Shown here: positions 23,538 through 35,814 of the stretch, in pieces | Layout: each line of letters begins with the position of its first letter | Position numbering within the stretch: the stretch's first letter is position 1 | From: Aricia agestis | Taxonomy: Eukaryota > Arthropoda > Insecta > Lepidoptera > Lycaenidae | Length of the DNA stretch: 64,000 bases | NCBI RefSeq assembly: GCF_905147365.1 | Contig: NC_056418.1 | Location: forward strand, 7,377,262-7,441,261 | Reading direction: 5' to 3' | Notes under the pieces: generated by a model | Told to the model about the DNA's origin: nothing | The model's input: the letters and a program-made list of their open reading frames with translations, nothing else | Database searches by the model: none | Made by a program: the position numbers and the translations under genes

Positions 23538-23585
23538 ATGAGAAAAATCAATCCATACCCAATGGTATGGATTGATTTTTCTCAT
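23538..23585. repeat. Perfect hairpin
   Basis: Arms ATGAGAAAAATCAATCCATA and complement around CCCAATGG. It precedes a second palindrome at 23668-23742. Both lie amid direct repeats of CAGTCTAATCACTTATCACT (about 23591 and 23745). Confidence 0.6.
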
Positions 23586-23667
23586 AACTACAGTCTAATC
23601 ACTTATCACTCTTAAGAGTAATATACGGTGAAAATGTCTCTCATAAATACACAAACATTATACAGTC

Positions 23668-23742
23668 CTTAGATGAATGATTGGTCTTGCGCTCGCGCTA
23701 CGAGCTATCGAGCGCGCGCGCGAGACCAATCATTTATCTAAG
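23668..23742. mobile_element. Short foldback MITE
   Basis: The inverted arms CTTAGATGAATGATTGGTCT continue into a CG-rich centre (GCGCTCGCGC against GCGCGCGCGC). The element sits between two copies of CAGTCTAATCACTTATCACT. Confidence 0.5.
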
Positions 23743-24088
23743 ATACAGTCTAATCACTTATCACTCATAAGATATGGTGAAACTGTCCCATCTAGGTACA
23801 TCTTTGCAAACTTATGAAATTGAATCGACAATAATATAATTTATTATTGAAATCAGAAATGAAAAACAATACAATGCAACAATTAAATAATCATTAGGTT
23901 TTATTTCTTTGTTCATTATCACTTGATTATTACATAGTTAACTTTTAAATCTTTGGTAGTTTTGGTTTAATTTGCGAAAATAATTTCGTATAAATAGGTA
24001 AAGAAATGTAATAATGAGAAATGTGAGTTTATTCTTGTAAACCTGTTCATTATTATTCATCTGCGCACGTGGCCCATCTATCTCTATT

Positions 24089-24290
<202 letters not shown>

Positions 24291-25112
24291 AATATATTAT
24301 GATACGATAGGTAAGGACCTATCCTTGGTATTTTGTATGTCCCAAATATCTTATCGTCACTTGTCTCTTTCATTTAAATTTTAAACGATATAAAAGAAAC
24401 TACTAGCTAGAGACTAGCTGTAGTCTATGGCCATTTTTAACATGTTCGGAGACCCAAATTTAACCTGCCAAGGTATAAAGGAATATATACATATTACATA
24501 TCACAGGGGAAACGTCTTAAGCAGTATTTTCCATTCAGAAACCGGAATAATGTGAAATCGTTATCTTATCTTTAGTAAATAAGTATTACTACCTAATCGC
24601 CAAGATAAGAAACTAGAGTCCAGACCAAAATTGTCTGCTTTTAATCAGATAAAAGATGTTGCAATAAATACATAGTCATTTCCCTATCTAATAAACGATA
24701 TTATCAAATGATAAAAGGCTAATTTCAGGGTACTAAATCTTTTTTATAATTAATAAAAATGTTTTTTTCAAGTCCTAAGTGAGAGCAGACTGCTATTTTA
24801 GTATAATTTGAAGGAAAATCGGTTTTTAACAATTTTTTGCTACAAAACTAAAACATCGCTTGTTTGAGTTTATTTTAGGTCCTTTTAAAGTGTAGGTACT
24901 TAGTAGGTACTTTTTTATTTCTTAAATGAACATCGCATATAGAAAAATTAAAAGAACAGGTTTTAGTGCACAATTAGGTAATTTTAGTTTTTGTTTAATA
25001 AGTAATAACTGTATTTAAAATTATAATGTGGATTTGAAGGTTTAAGGTAAGTATACTTAAACACCTTAATATTTGAATGTTATGTATGCCTTTAACCTTG
25101 TCAAAATCACAA

Positions 25113-25260
25113 GAGGGTAAAAAAGTAGAAATAGATAGGTCATAGGTATCTACTTCTACTTTTTTACCCTCCCTCCCTTTCCCTCCCTTTAACAGGTAGG
25201 GTAGGTAGGGTAGTCCCTTTAACAGTTAGGGAGGTCCCTACCTGTTAAAGGGACTGCAAT
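25113..25260. repeat. Two adjacent hairpins
   Basis: The first has arms GAGGGTAAAAAAGTAGAAAT and a near-complement ending at 25170. The second has TCCCTTTAACAGGTAGGG near 25184 and its complement CCCTACCTGTTAAAGGGA at about 25237-25254, with partial GGTAGG repeats between. Confidence 0.5.
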
Positions 25261-25639
25261 GTTTGCTTTGATGATCGAAGCGATCAGAGATTGATCAAGT
25301 TATGTCTATTTTTCGTCTAATATAGTTAAAGTACTCAAATACTAAAACATTTTCTTTCTATTTGCATGTTTGAATTTATCTCTAGGGTATTATAATATTA
25401 ATTATGTTTTTTACAAAATTACTAAAAAGTAGCGCTCTTCTTTGTGTCCTTATTTGAGTAGGTATTTGTCCTTCTAGCAGTTAGGTATACTACGTTGTCC
25501 TTTAACATTAGTACAGTTAAACATAATTCGAATAGGGTGCTAATTTCCTTCACAGCATCATCATCATCAGCTAACTCACTTTGCTTACAAAATATTTATA
25601 AAAGTAAAATAAATTAAGTAAAGCTTGTTCTGCACTCTA

Positions 25640-25770
25640 CCGCACTCAGAGTGGAACATTAATTAGTTAAATATAATCAATTCAAAATTTTGACATAAGC
25701 CCCATACATTATCTGTCAAACTCTTCATTAAATCGAAGGTTAATCGTAATTAAATGTCTCTGAGTACGGC
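25640..25770. mobile_element. MITE family with CCGTACT...ends, copy 2
   Basis: Ends are ACCGCACTCAGAG and CTCTGAGTACGGCGG, inverted, with ATTAATTAGTTAA-type arms. The centre TTTTGACATAAGCCCCATAC matches the copy near 12970. It is non-coding. Confidence 0.55.
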
Positions 25771-26454
25771 GGTGAATTATTTTTGGAATATTTTTTATTA
25801 TTTAACATCACGTGTTTCTGTTTTGTTTTTTCTTTCCTCAACTTTGGCAACGTCTAACGGGTTTTAGCATTTCATTAACCCGGTTTTCGTTTTCTATTGT
25901 CGGTGCTGGTAAGGTTTTTGTGCATTTTATCCTCTATCTGTCTGTATCTGTCTCAACAACACGTGATTTTTGGGTATCATTACAATTCAAATGGTTTTCA
26001 TTCATCTTGTTAAATAATTTTATTACAATTTGTTCTTATAATATCAGCATTATTGGTTTATGTATTGAGGTTATTGGTAAAGTATAACCCATGATATTTC
26101 CTCGTTTTATCTGTACTTACTTAACAAAATTTCACAACATTTTCAGTTCGTGGTATCGTGTCTTGGAATTTTTCGTGTTTCTGAAGTGAATCTAACAAAT
26201 CTAACAATGGTACGATAATTGGTATCAGAGTATTCCTCTCAAAACCCTTCTTAAACTTCGCACTGAAAGGAGGTTGGTGACGACGACCTCGACTATTTGA
26301 GACGTATCAATAGCAGGACGCATGCGTAACACTTGCGCTTGTGTGTGTGAGTCTGGCCGAGCACGCGCTCCCGGCGTGCACGTATCCACCTCTCGTTCTT
26401 ACCTGTAGCTTCATCCCTCTCTCTCCCTCCGTTGGGGAGGACCGATTACTCAAG

Positions 26455-26634
26455 TTTAAAATATCTCTATCTCAGCGTTCGCCTTCAGTCGTGCTCGAGT
26501 GAATCTTGTGAACACACGTCCCGCCTGTTGTGAAAAAGATCGCCGCTGCAACTTTTTTGTATCCCAGATTCGAATATTTGGAAAATTAACAGAAAACTGT
26601 GATTTATTTCACTGATTTTAATTTTATACAAAAG
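26455..26634 (+). promoter_or_regulatory. Core promoter and noncoding first exon of the unknown gene
   Basis: A TATA-like TTTAAAATA at 26455-26463 lies about 30 bp ahead of TCAGT (26485-26489), the arthropod initiator consensus. This predicts transcription from about A26487. A leader of about 148 bp follows, ending in a strong donor AAAG|GTAAGT at 26635. The matching acceptor is TTCTTCAACAG ending at 27583, so the 5' untranslated region resumes at 27584, 20 bp before the start codon. Confidence 0.6.
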
Positions 26635-27603
26635 GTAAGTTCAAAAACAAAACAATAAGTACCATTTAAAACTTAAACAAAAGCAGAAACAAATAGATGC
26701 ATGAATGATTTTGAAAGAAAATAAAATAATAAACAAATATAGGTACCTACATAAAAAAGAAACAAAAAAATATGTTAAAGTGCAGCGAAAACCTGTAGCA
26801 AATGGCGGACGCATTACATGGCAGCGCTTTCTCTTTCGGCTGCACTTACTAGAACATACTAGCATTTTATAGCTTAACTAGGGAATTACAAAGTAACAGT
26901 TACAAATATCGTTAAAATTGAGCGCAGAGAAAATATTTTTATGAAAAATAATATTTTCTACGGTACGGTTTGTTGTGGTTCGATAATTTATTCACTACAA
27001 ATATGTAGTTCAAAATCTCAAACAAATTAAAAAGATGAGATGCACAAAAAAACAGAAATTTAAAATCCATTCATGCCCAAAAAAAAAGGATTCAGAATAG
27101 AAAAATACCTGCCTCCCGCAGAGTTGGTAAAATTACCTGCTATTCAAAGCAGGGGACTTTTTTAGGACCCTATTCGTTTTCTGAAGGTCATTTGACCCTT
27201 ATATTTAGGGAACTTTGTCGATTTTGTAACATCTGTAAATTCATATGCCACGTCACAGAACTGACCAAACGGGTCGATGTTTCCGTGTTTTACAGTTTCA
27301 GTTTACGCATTAAATTAGGAAATGTTACATTTATTAAAATTACTTCCTACTGCTATTTTTTAGATAATCTTGACTTATGGTGCAAGAAATTGAAAATTAT
27401 TTACCAAAATTTAATTAATACATACCTATTTACTTTTAAAATATTCCATTTACCACCAAACTTAAATAAATCAATTCGTACTGAAACCACAGAATATAAT
27501 TATAATTAGTAAGTACCTTACGGTACTGAAAACTTTATCTGCCTATTTCGAAATCTTTTCTCAAGTAACATTTTCTTCAACAGAATAATCAACTTCAATT
27601 AAA

Positions 27604-30600
27604 ATGCTGTCTGCATCCTCAATGGATATGCAAGTGGAGGAGACTCCTTTGGCTCTGCGTCGTCTCTGGAACTTGACCAGAGCTCGTCTCGCTGGAACCT
27701 CTACAGCCCTCGATGAGGAGCCAGCTTTGGTTGAGAACCTACCATCTGCTCAGGTAAGTTACCATCGTTATGACTCTTCTAAGCTGTATATATCTTACAG
27801 GTTTAACTGTAATATTCTCTAGGGCCGAGAGGTATAAATACTTAAGTTTCTACAGCTCTCGAGTTAACGCTAGCAGAATTCAAACCACCTTGAAATTTGC
27901 TAACAACAGTGTTTTCTTAGCTAAGCATAAATTGCACGTGCAGCCTCATCGATCAAAGTTCAATGTAACTCCATAAAATCGTTTGAATTTTTTGTCACTA
28001 CTACCGGAAGCATCGGATCAGATATCTTTTATAAACTTAAGGTCAACCTTCGTTTAACGTCATTTTTAACCTTTAGTTACATCTGTGATAACTTCTCTTG
28101 TTAAAATAGGAATTGAGCCAAGGGCTGAGTAATCGTAAGTCGCGTCTGACCTATTTCACTTATCGCGCATATCTTTTGACATGGCTAGACTGCGATATTA
28201 TATTGCACATCAATCACAGGCTCTTTGATAGAAAATATGACCGTTATATTTATATCATGAATCATGATAGGTCTATTACTTTTTTTCTGATAAAATATAA
28301 TATCATAATTGCAATGACTAATTGGAAATTATATAAAATGTTTACGGAAGCCACTTAATTGCTTGGTTTAGTACTTAACCACTAATTTTTTGCTATATTA
28401 TAAAATCAAACATTTTACTGTCAAATTGACAAGCAGATGAAATCTTCAAATCTCATTAAAATGGCTAATCTCAGATACAAATACGCGTTATTAATGAATA
28501 CAAATGTTCCCAGGTAACCGAAGATGCTCCAAAGCCGTGTCTGCCGAGTGACTATGAGAGTGATGGCGAGGAAGCATTCCCTGAAGTAGATGTGCCCGTA
28601 AGTATTCCTTTGATTAACAAAGTGTGTTGACCTCGAGGGGGTATTGATTGTATTGGACGAGACGAATCCTTACGAATGACATGTCGATTGCGAGAAAACA
28701 ACAGAAGTTTCAAACAGCAAACACATTTTATCTCGCCGTTAAATTGTGATTGATGAAAATAAAGTACCATTAGATCTAGATGTAAAATAATGCGACATGT
28801 AAATAGTACTTAGTTCTAAGAGTATAATTTTCCAAGTAATAAATAAGTGGTTTGCAAGCGAAGCTTAAAACCACTTAACTGATTTCTCTAACTTTCCTTA
28901 ATAATGTTGTTTTCCTCGCCGTATACGCAATAAACACAAACACTTTAATATATTAGTTTATGTTTACTTCCCCGCTAATGGTATTAATTTCGCTGGACAC
29001 ACCCATTGACGCCGAGCCAACTGTTTAATTTATGGTCTATATGCTTAGGGCGTATACGTCAAGACAGATTTCCGCTGTTAGCCTATTAAAAATTCATAGT
29101 TCTGTAGCAAAGCTAGAATTTTTATTTCATTTTCAAACATCGAAGACTTTTCATGATTTTTAATTACTGACACGATTAGAGAATCTTTTATTTTGTAAAA
29201 TAATAATATTAATGTCAACGTAAAACTTAACTTGATCAAAAAACATTTGAATGACGAAACAAAGGAACTGAATGAAGTAGAAATAAACAAAAATCACGTT
29301 GGTTTTCTATTTTTAAGAAGCTGAGAAACCGTTTGTGTTGAATAATCAGCTATTTGAGTTCGAAACTGTAATGCGCTTCCAGACACGCAAATCGAATGTT
29401 CTCGTGTGGTTAACGCCTACGCAGCCTGTAAATTGTTTTTCGAATGGACTTTACTCCCGCAATTTTTCACAACGAGGACAATTGCACTGATTGAAGCTAC
29501 ATAAATAGATTCAATTGCTAGGATGTGCGCACTGTTTACATCTTCAATAACTTGTTGACTTTCGTTTTTAAGAAGCAATCGAGATTCAAGTTCGTTTTCA
29601 TTAAAGATGAATATTTTACATCTGATTTTTAATGTTCAAAGATAGATATGATATGGAAGCGAAATTTAGGCATCGATAGAATACGAGTATTAAAAAGTAT
29701 ATTCACCTAGAACTAATTATCTTCTGAAAAGCAATAAGGATGCCAGCTGATACCTTAAGAATTATACAATCAACTGCGCTAACTCTATTTGGCACCAAAC
29801 ATAATAATAATGAATTTGCGACGCCAAAAACTAGAATAGATGCTGGGCTTCCTTTATTCTCTCCGAAGAATCTTAGGGGTTGGTCACTTTATTGGCTTAT
29901 CAAAATTAATTAAAAATGTTGAAAACAATTGCTACTGGTACCAACTACCCAGATTGTGGATGTCGTTTCTGTGAGTGCTTGGATGGGGAAACTTTCGAGG
30001 TCCGACATATTTTGAACTTTGAGTGATGTTGCTGGAATGTTCTGGTGATTGTCATGGGGAATGTTTGTGTAGGAGTATACGGAGCCTGCTCTGAAGTTAT
30101 GGAGCGAGGCTTCGCACGAGAAGGAGGTGATATTGGACGCAGGCAAGCTCGGAGACGTACCTGCGGTCTACCGCGTGCCCCAGCCTGCTCCTCACCAGAT
30201 GCCAGTCATCGGGGTCTACATCGACCCCCGCGTTAGGACAGGATTCAGATACAAAATTAGACCCATGCAGGTGAGACTTAATTTTCATACCAGATCTATG
30301 TTCATGACTATCGTAGCAAGTTTGAGAAATCGTCGGTTCTGTTGATTGAAGTGTTGAAGATTGCGAGACTCAAACTTATGTCAGTTTGAGTACGGCAATC
30401 TTCCACATTTCATTATCATTATTCCTTTAATATTCATATGTTTCGACGATTTCTCAACACCGTGGTGTCGCTTCATCACCAATCGTAATCGTAATGAACT
30501 TTTTCGGAAAAACTTTGAAGATCCATATCATTACGGGGCAAAATTTTTCACTGGACCGCAAAAGAGATGTTCGAATAACCAGATTTGAATTCGGATATCG

Positions 30601-33600
30601 AAGACATCTTTTAACATGTTGTGTTAATATTGTTTATTTATATTGGTTATTTACTTTGAATATTGCTTAAGTTGTTAATTTCATCCCAATTTACAATATT
30701 CGTGTAAGATTTGGTTATCGATTTCATTAAGAACTTTTCGCAAGATCAATATTTCAGAATCCATAAGGATGGTGAGTCTGCGTCTATTGCAATCTTACGA
30801 AAATGTTCGTCGACTGAGCGAAAATTCCGGGGCTAATTTTGCAATGCATCTGAGGGATATCTGACCGATAAAGATTTAACAAATTAGAAGGGATTTCTGC
30901 GGAGTCAACAACGGAATCGGAATATTCGCTAAGTTTTTACAATCATAACCAAATTTTTTAGGAAATTAATAGCATAATATTATAAACACGATTAGTGAGG
31001 TTGCCATAGAATGCTACAAATGTTTGTATCTTTTTAAGTGAAGTTTCTTGTTACGTCGACGATAAAATTGTCCGCATTGTCGAGTTGTTCACTTTCAAAA
31101 CTCATCCATTGTCATGGCAGTCTCACGTAAACATGTTAAAAGATGCTTGTCCATTTGTTATGTTACATTCCGTTTCACAATACGATGTACGAGTCCGTTA
31201 CGAGTTCAAATCCATTCGAGTCATACTCAGCGTTCCGAGTCATTGGGTTACATTGGGTAGTAGTGCTAGACAGTGTCCCGTTGCTGACATTTACAGAGTG
31301 AAAATATCATCAACGACCAACACTGTTAGCGTGTTAGCGACTGGTTTTGTGCCGTTGTAGGCGATGGTATGTGGATCGTCCAGTTTTTCAGAACGACGCC
31401 CAGAGAGGCGCTCGAATACTTCAGGACTCGCTGAGACCCGACAGGTCGAACTGACATACTGGCTGCCAGCATGTTATAGGTAAACCATAAGTATCATTCA
31501 TAAGGGCAACACGCCATTACATTACATTTTGTGTTACTGTTAATGTTCGTAAAACATATCATGGTATCATAATTTTTATTCAAGATCATTAATTGAAGAA
31601 AGAATATAAAAAATAAAAACAAAAATTGTCTGCAGAATTATTTAAATTTGAGTAATTTGAAAGTATGTAAAATATTTTATCTGTAAAATATTGTATTAAT
31701 TGAAGTAGAATGAACTATGATTGGAAGTAACGATTTTGTAAAGTAATGTAACTTTCGTTGAAGTAAAGACCTATAACTCGTGATGTTAAATCTCTGTAGG
31801 GACAGGTTATAAATCATGATTGGAAATATTTCAGGCTCTCAACGCGCCCCCGTTGTCGCTAAAGCCGAGATACTTGTTCGATGGGAAGGCGCTAACCCTG
31901 CAGTCCATCGGCCGTGGGTTCGCCCGCCGCCTCACATTTGAGCCCTACAACTGTACCCTCAATGAGAACGAGAACTATTTCTGGACCGACTCTCGTCCCG
32001 AAGGATTCGTGTTTGAGATCGAAGCCATTTCGGTCGGCGACAAATTCACCATCTACGACGCCAATCATGAGCCTCAGGGTATCCTGGAGGTCGTCCAGCA
32101 ACAGGTAAATATCGTTTACGAAATCGATGATGATTCGCTGCGATTTTTATCTAACTTAAAAACTAATAAAACTTATTCCTTCCAGAAAAATCAAATTGAA
32201 ATCGATCAGAAAATATTTGAAGACGGGTCGATCGAAAAGAAGGTCAAAGTGAATACATTATGCAAAGTCGAGTGGTACGAGAACGAGGGAATCACGAAGC
32301 TCGTGCCGGTCACTGGAACGGTTATTTTGAAGAAAGGTCGCGGCAATGCGACGATCTGTAGGGTTGTCAACGTCGCTATCGGCATCAAGCAACTCAAGAA
32401 GGGATACGAACTGAAACCCGGCATCAAATCCTCTTCAAGAAGGATAACCGTTAGCGGTTGTGATATTAAGGACATTCCATGCCAGTACACCGTTGTTGGT
32501 CTTGAAAAATACGAATTGCCTGTTATTGGTAAGCAAAATTGATGCAACTGTTTCTTCAAAAATGTTATCAGCAGCAGCATTTAAACAATCGTAAAAAAAG
32601 TTATTTCTTTATTTTCATTTCCACTTTGGGTACTCAACTAGACGACCTTATGGTAATTACCTGAATTCCCAAAATAGTACGATTCCATGGCCGTCTTCGA
32701 GCTGGTTGTTATTCTGCTATTTTGAGTCACTGCTCTTATCCGCTTAACCTCACTTACAAGGCCTTAACGCTACTTTTTTGTGTTTCAGGAACCTACATTG
32801 ATCCCAGGATTATTCCCGGATTTTACTATAGGGTGCGTCCCGCGACGAGCCGCCGTCGTCTGTTCGAGGGCCGAAGCATGCTGTTGCAGTCCGTGGGCAT
32901 GGGCTACGGGAAACGCATCACGTTCAAACCCGACACGCTCAATGCACCCGAAAACTACTTCTGGTCAGACTCCCATCCGGAAGGTCTGGGTATGGAGCCG
33001 AGAGCCATTCACCCAGATATGAAATTCACCATCACTGGAAATGGGGTAAGAATTATTTTTGTTGAAGTATTTACATTTTTTGCAGTCTGGAAGAAAGCCA
33101 AACGTAAAAATAGACGTGCAAACATTCATTTGTTTATAATAAATTAATCGGGTGAAGCATTTCACTTTTGGCTCGGAGGCAAATATTTCTAAATATAACC
33201 CCGCGGCACGAGTCGTGCACTCGTTTTGATTGCTAATCAAAAATATGTATTGAAAGCTTTAATTTTATTTCCTTCACTTCAGGGTTTGCTAGGAGAGGCC
33301 ACAGTTTTCCGCGCTGATCTCCCGCAAGTCGAAGAGAAGACGGAATATGTGGAGGTGCCGGGAAAGAAGGGAATGGCGGTGGAGAAGTACATTCAGGTGG
33401 ACGTGACCTGCCACGTCAAACTGGCCACTACGGGTGGTGGCTCGGTGGACTCCGAAGTGCATCTGATGAAGGTGTCCGGAGTGGCGTTGGTCAGGAAGGA
33501 GCCGGGACAGGCGGAAGCCAAGCTGGTCAAGGTGTTCAACGTGGGTCTGGACTCCCAACTGAACCTGCTGTTCGCTCACACACAAACCGAGCTGACCTTC

Positions 33601-33615
33601 CACCCCCAGCCATAA
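27604..33615 (+). CDS. Unrecognised protein with two tandem ~200-residue repeats
   Basis: Coding exons are 27604-27753, 28514-28597, 30073-30270, 31835-32104, 32186-32528, 32789-33045 and 33283-33615. All have GT-AG borders and consistent phase, giving 544 residues. No signal peptide or membrane span is visible, so a cytosolic or nuclear protein is likely. Residues 1-121 are a variable, partly acidic lead (PSDYESDGEEAFPEVD). Repeat 1 (about 122-345) and repeat 2 (about 346-544) share PVIGVYIDPR/PVIGTYIDPR, then LTLQSIGRGFARRLTFEP/LLQSVGMGYGKRITFKP, then NYFWTDSRPEG/NYFWSDSHPEG, then KFTI. A later beta-rich half also matches (VNTLCKVEWYENEGI with VDVTCHVKLATTGGG; RVVNVAIGIKQL with KVFNVGLDSQL). 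I do not recognise the family and propose no function. The start ATG at 27604 has A at -3. A possible poly(A) signal ATTAAA is at 33724. Confidence 0.85.
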
Positions 33616-34154
33616 GTTGCCCCGGAGATTTGAAAGGTGTTGTGATGTTCGAGCGATTCGCAGCTCAGCATTGTGATGCCTTAAAAACTTTCCTGGCGGA
33701 CTAGCTCCGTCACATGTCAACTGATTAAACACGAGTTTGCAATCGACGCGAGGTCTGCTTTCGCAATACTCCTCGTACGGAATGTTGGTTGCAAATTCGA
33801 ATCGGCTAATGGATCAATGATATGGCTTTACGATTCTGTTGAAATCACCGCATGCGTCCGGTACCTGCGCGTACCGCTCCCTAACGAATGAAATGAATCT
33901 CATGCTGTTGGACACGCAAGAATCAGGAGCAGTATTGTTTATTAATTTTAAATAATTTCTATTAATGTTTTTGGAGAGAGTTTACTACAAGACTAGTATT
34001 TCTGTTGATTTATTGATCTACGATGTAGATTTGAAATTTCAATGACATTCTTAATTACTATGAGTTCAATCAATTATTGGAACTTATTGACTTTTATCAA
34101 ATATAAACTTTATTTTAAATTGAATCTTTTTTCATTCCTTTATCACCTGCCATC

Positions 34155-34870
34155 CTTTTTTGGGTTCCGTACCGTTACGGGTAAAAACGGGACCCTATTA
34201 CTGAGACTTCGATGTCTGTCTGTCTCCACGCTACATCTTACGAACCACCATAGCTAGACTTTTCAACAAATACTGAAAACAAAATAAATCTAATATTCAA
34301 AGTCCCATAATACGTGGGAGAGCCATGCTTCGGCACGAATGGGCCGGCTCGACCGGAGAAATACCACGTTCTCACAGAAAACCGGCGTGAAACAGCACTT
34401 GCGCTGTGTTTCGCCGAGTGAGTGAGTTTATCGGAGGCCCAATCCCCTACCCTATTCCCTTTCCTACCCTCCCCTATTCCCTTCCCTTCCCATCCCTACC
34501 CTCCCCTATTACCCTATTCCCTCTTCAAAGGCCGGCAACGCACCTGCAGCTCTTCTGATGCTGCGAGTGTCCATGGGCGACGGAAGTTGCTTTCCATCAG
34601 GTGACCCGTTTGATCGTTTGCCCCCTTATTTCATAAAAAAAAAAATACAACAAGTGTTTTTTTCTCGTAATCAATAATGGCAACAGGTATGCATTTGAAA
34701 TACTACAAATAATCCTCAATTACATTTGTACTTTAATTACAATAATAAAAATATAATAAATAATAAGGGCTCCCATACAAAATGCACAAATTTTTGCTTA
34801 CTTTCGCACTATAATGGTACGGAGCCTTTCGTGCGCGAGTCCGACTCGCACTGGGCGGATTTTTTATTCA
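34155..34870. repeat. Older interspersed repeat split by the SINE
   Basis: The left part contains GGTTCCGTACCGTTACGGGT, AACGGGACCCTATTACTGAG and GTCTGTCTGTC. The right part contains AATGGTACGGAGCCTTTCGT and CGCGAGTCCGACTCGCACTG. From memory these are motifs of one common lepidopteran repeat. The 34311-34648 SINE and AT-rich sequence separate them. Related GGGTCCCGTTTTTGGGTA is at about 19412. Confidence 0.45.
34311..34648 (+). mobile_element. SINE family C (Metulj-like), copy 1
   Basis: It begins TACGTGGGAGAGCCATGCTT and contains a low-complexity CCCTACCCTATTCCC stretch. It ends GTTTGCCCCCTTATTTCAT plus poly(A). It is nearly identical in layout to the copy at 52654-52986. From memory it resembles the abundant lepidopteran Metulj-type SINEs; the name is not verified. 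It is inserted into another repeat, whose parts lie on either side (see 34155-34870). Confidence 0.75.
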
Positions 34871-35447
34871 TTGTTGGAGCTTACAGTTAAAAAAATAATT
34901 AACTAGGTCATTGGATAATAAATCGATATAAATTTGGGTCACGCATATTATCCCGAACCTAGCTGGATTAATAATACCTGCTAATACTTAGGCACAGAAT
35001 CGGAAAGCTAATAAAACTATTTAAATAAAATAGAAATATTATGTACTCGTAAGTACAATAAAACAATCATTTAGTGCCAGACAATTTATTTTCATAAGGA
35101 AAAATTTGTTGAATCCAAAAATGTAAGTAAGTATTTCATAGATTTGCTTAGTTTGGTGACAGATTTGATTTTTAGTGTATTCCAGACATTGGATCCTATA
35201 GAGCTAAAAAGGGAATTTGAAATATAAGGATGAATATTAAAGGACCTAGATTTAGAAATGAAAGGTAATGTGTGGCTAATTTTATGATTTTTGAAAACAC
35301 GCCATCTCTTGAACTTCTTAAGTATCAATTTGATACCTAGTATTTGTCATAGTTCACTAAAATTTTACAAGATGGCAGCAAAACACGTTTCATGTTTTTT
35401 AAACGCTCACTAGATGGCGCAGTACGCAGTGATAAAGTTTTATGAGT

Positions 35448-35653
35448 TCAGTCGCCTCTAACGTGGAGTTGGATTGTTGTGTCTCTACGTAGAGACTACG
35501 TATAAAGTTTGCCGGGAATACTCGGCCGGTGAACGGCATCCGCGCTGGGGGTCTCGTCGTCGACGCGCCGGTAACTCGTTCGAAACCGCGATGTGCCAAA
35601 TAGTAACGGGTTAAAAGTTAGTGATAACTCGGTTTGTACGTTGTGAACTAGCC
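35448..35653 (+). promoter_or_regulatory. Candidate initiator and 5' leader of integrin alpha
   Basis: TCAGT at 35448-35452 matches the arthropod initiator. About 200 bp of GC-richer sequence then leads to the start codon. No clear TATA box is present. This is weaker support than for the promoter at 26455. Confidence 0.35.
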
Positions 35654-35814
35654 ATGGCGATCTCTGTTGGTGTTCTGTTTCTGTGCGTATACTGTGTCAG
35701 CAGTTTCAACCTGGAGCCGCGGATTCCTGTGATAAAATTCGGCGAGCCGGGCTCGTATTTTGGATTTTCCGTAGCTGAACATCTCACTATCAGCAGCAGC
35801 GAAAAAACCAGTTG
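35654..35814 (+). CDS. Integrin alpha subunit, first coding exon
   Basis: The ATG at 35654 sits in a strong GCCATGG context. The exon encodes a hydrophobic signal peptide (ISVGVLFLCVYCVSS) followed directly by FNLEPRIPVIKFGEPGSYFG and FSVAEH, the start of the first FG-GAP blade of the beta-propeller shared by integrin alpha chains. The donor is TTG|GTAAGT at 35815, phase 2; the family's next residues (a LLVGAP-type motif) would be in exon 2. Integrin alpha chains pair with a beta chain at the plasma membrane and bind matrix ligands. Which insect paralogue this is cannot be decided from one exon. No further exon was recognised before the window ends. Confidence 0.85.

Noticed and set aside
32206..32580. 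124-codon minus-strand frame
   Set aside because: Antisense to coding exon 5 of the unknown gene, whose sense frame is supported by splice sites and repeat homology.
33289..33732. 147-codon His/Leu-rich minus-strand frame
   Set aside because: Antisense to the last exon of the unknown gene; composition is the expected shadow.
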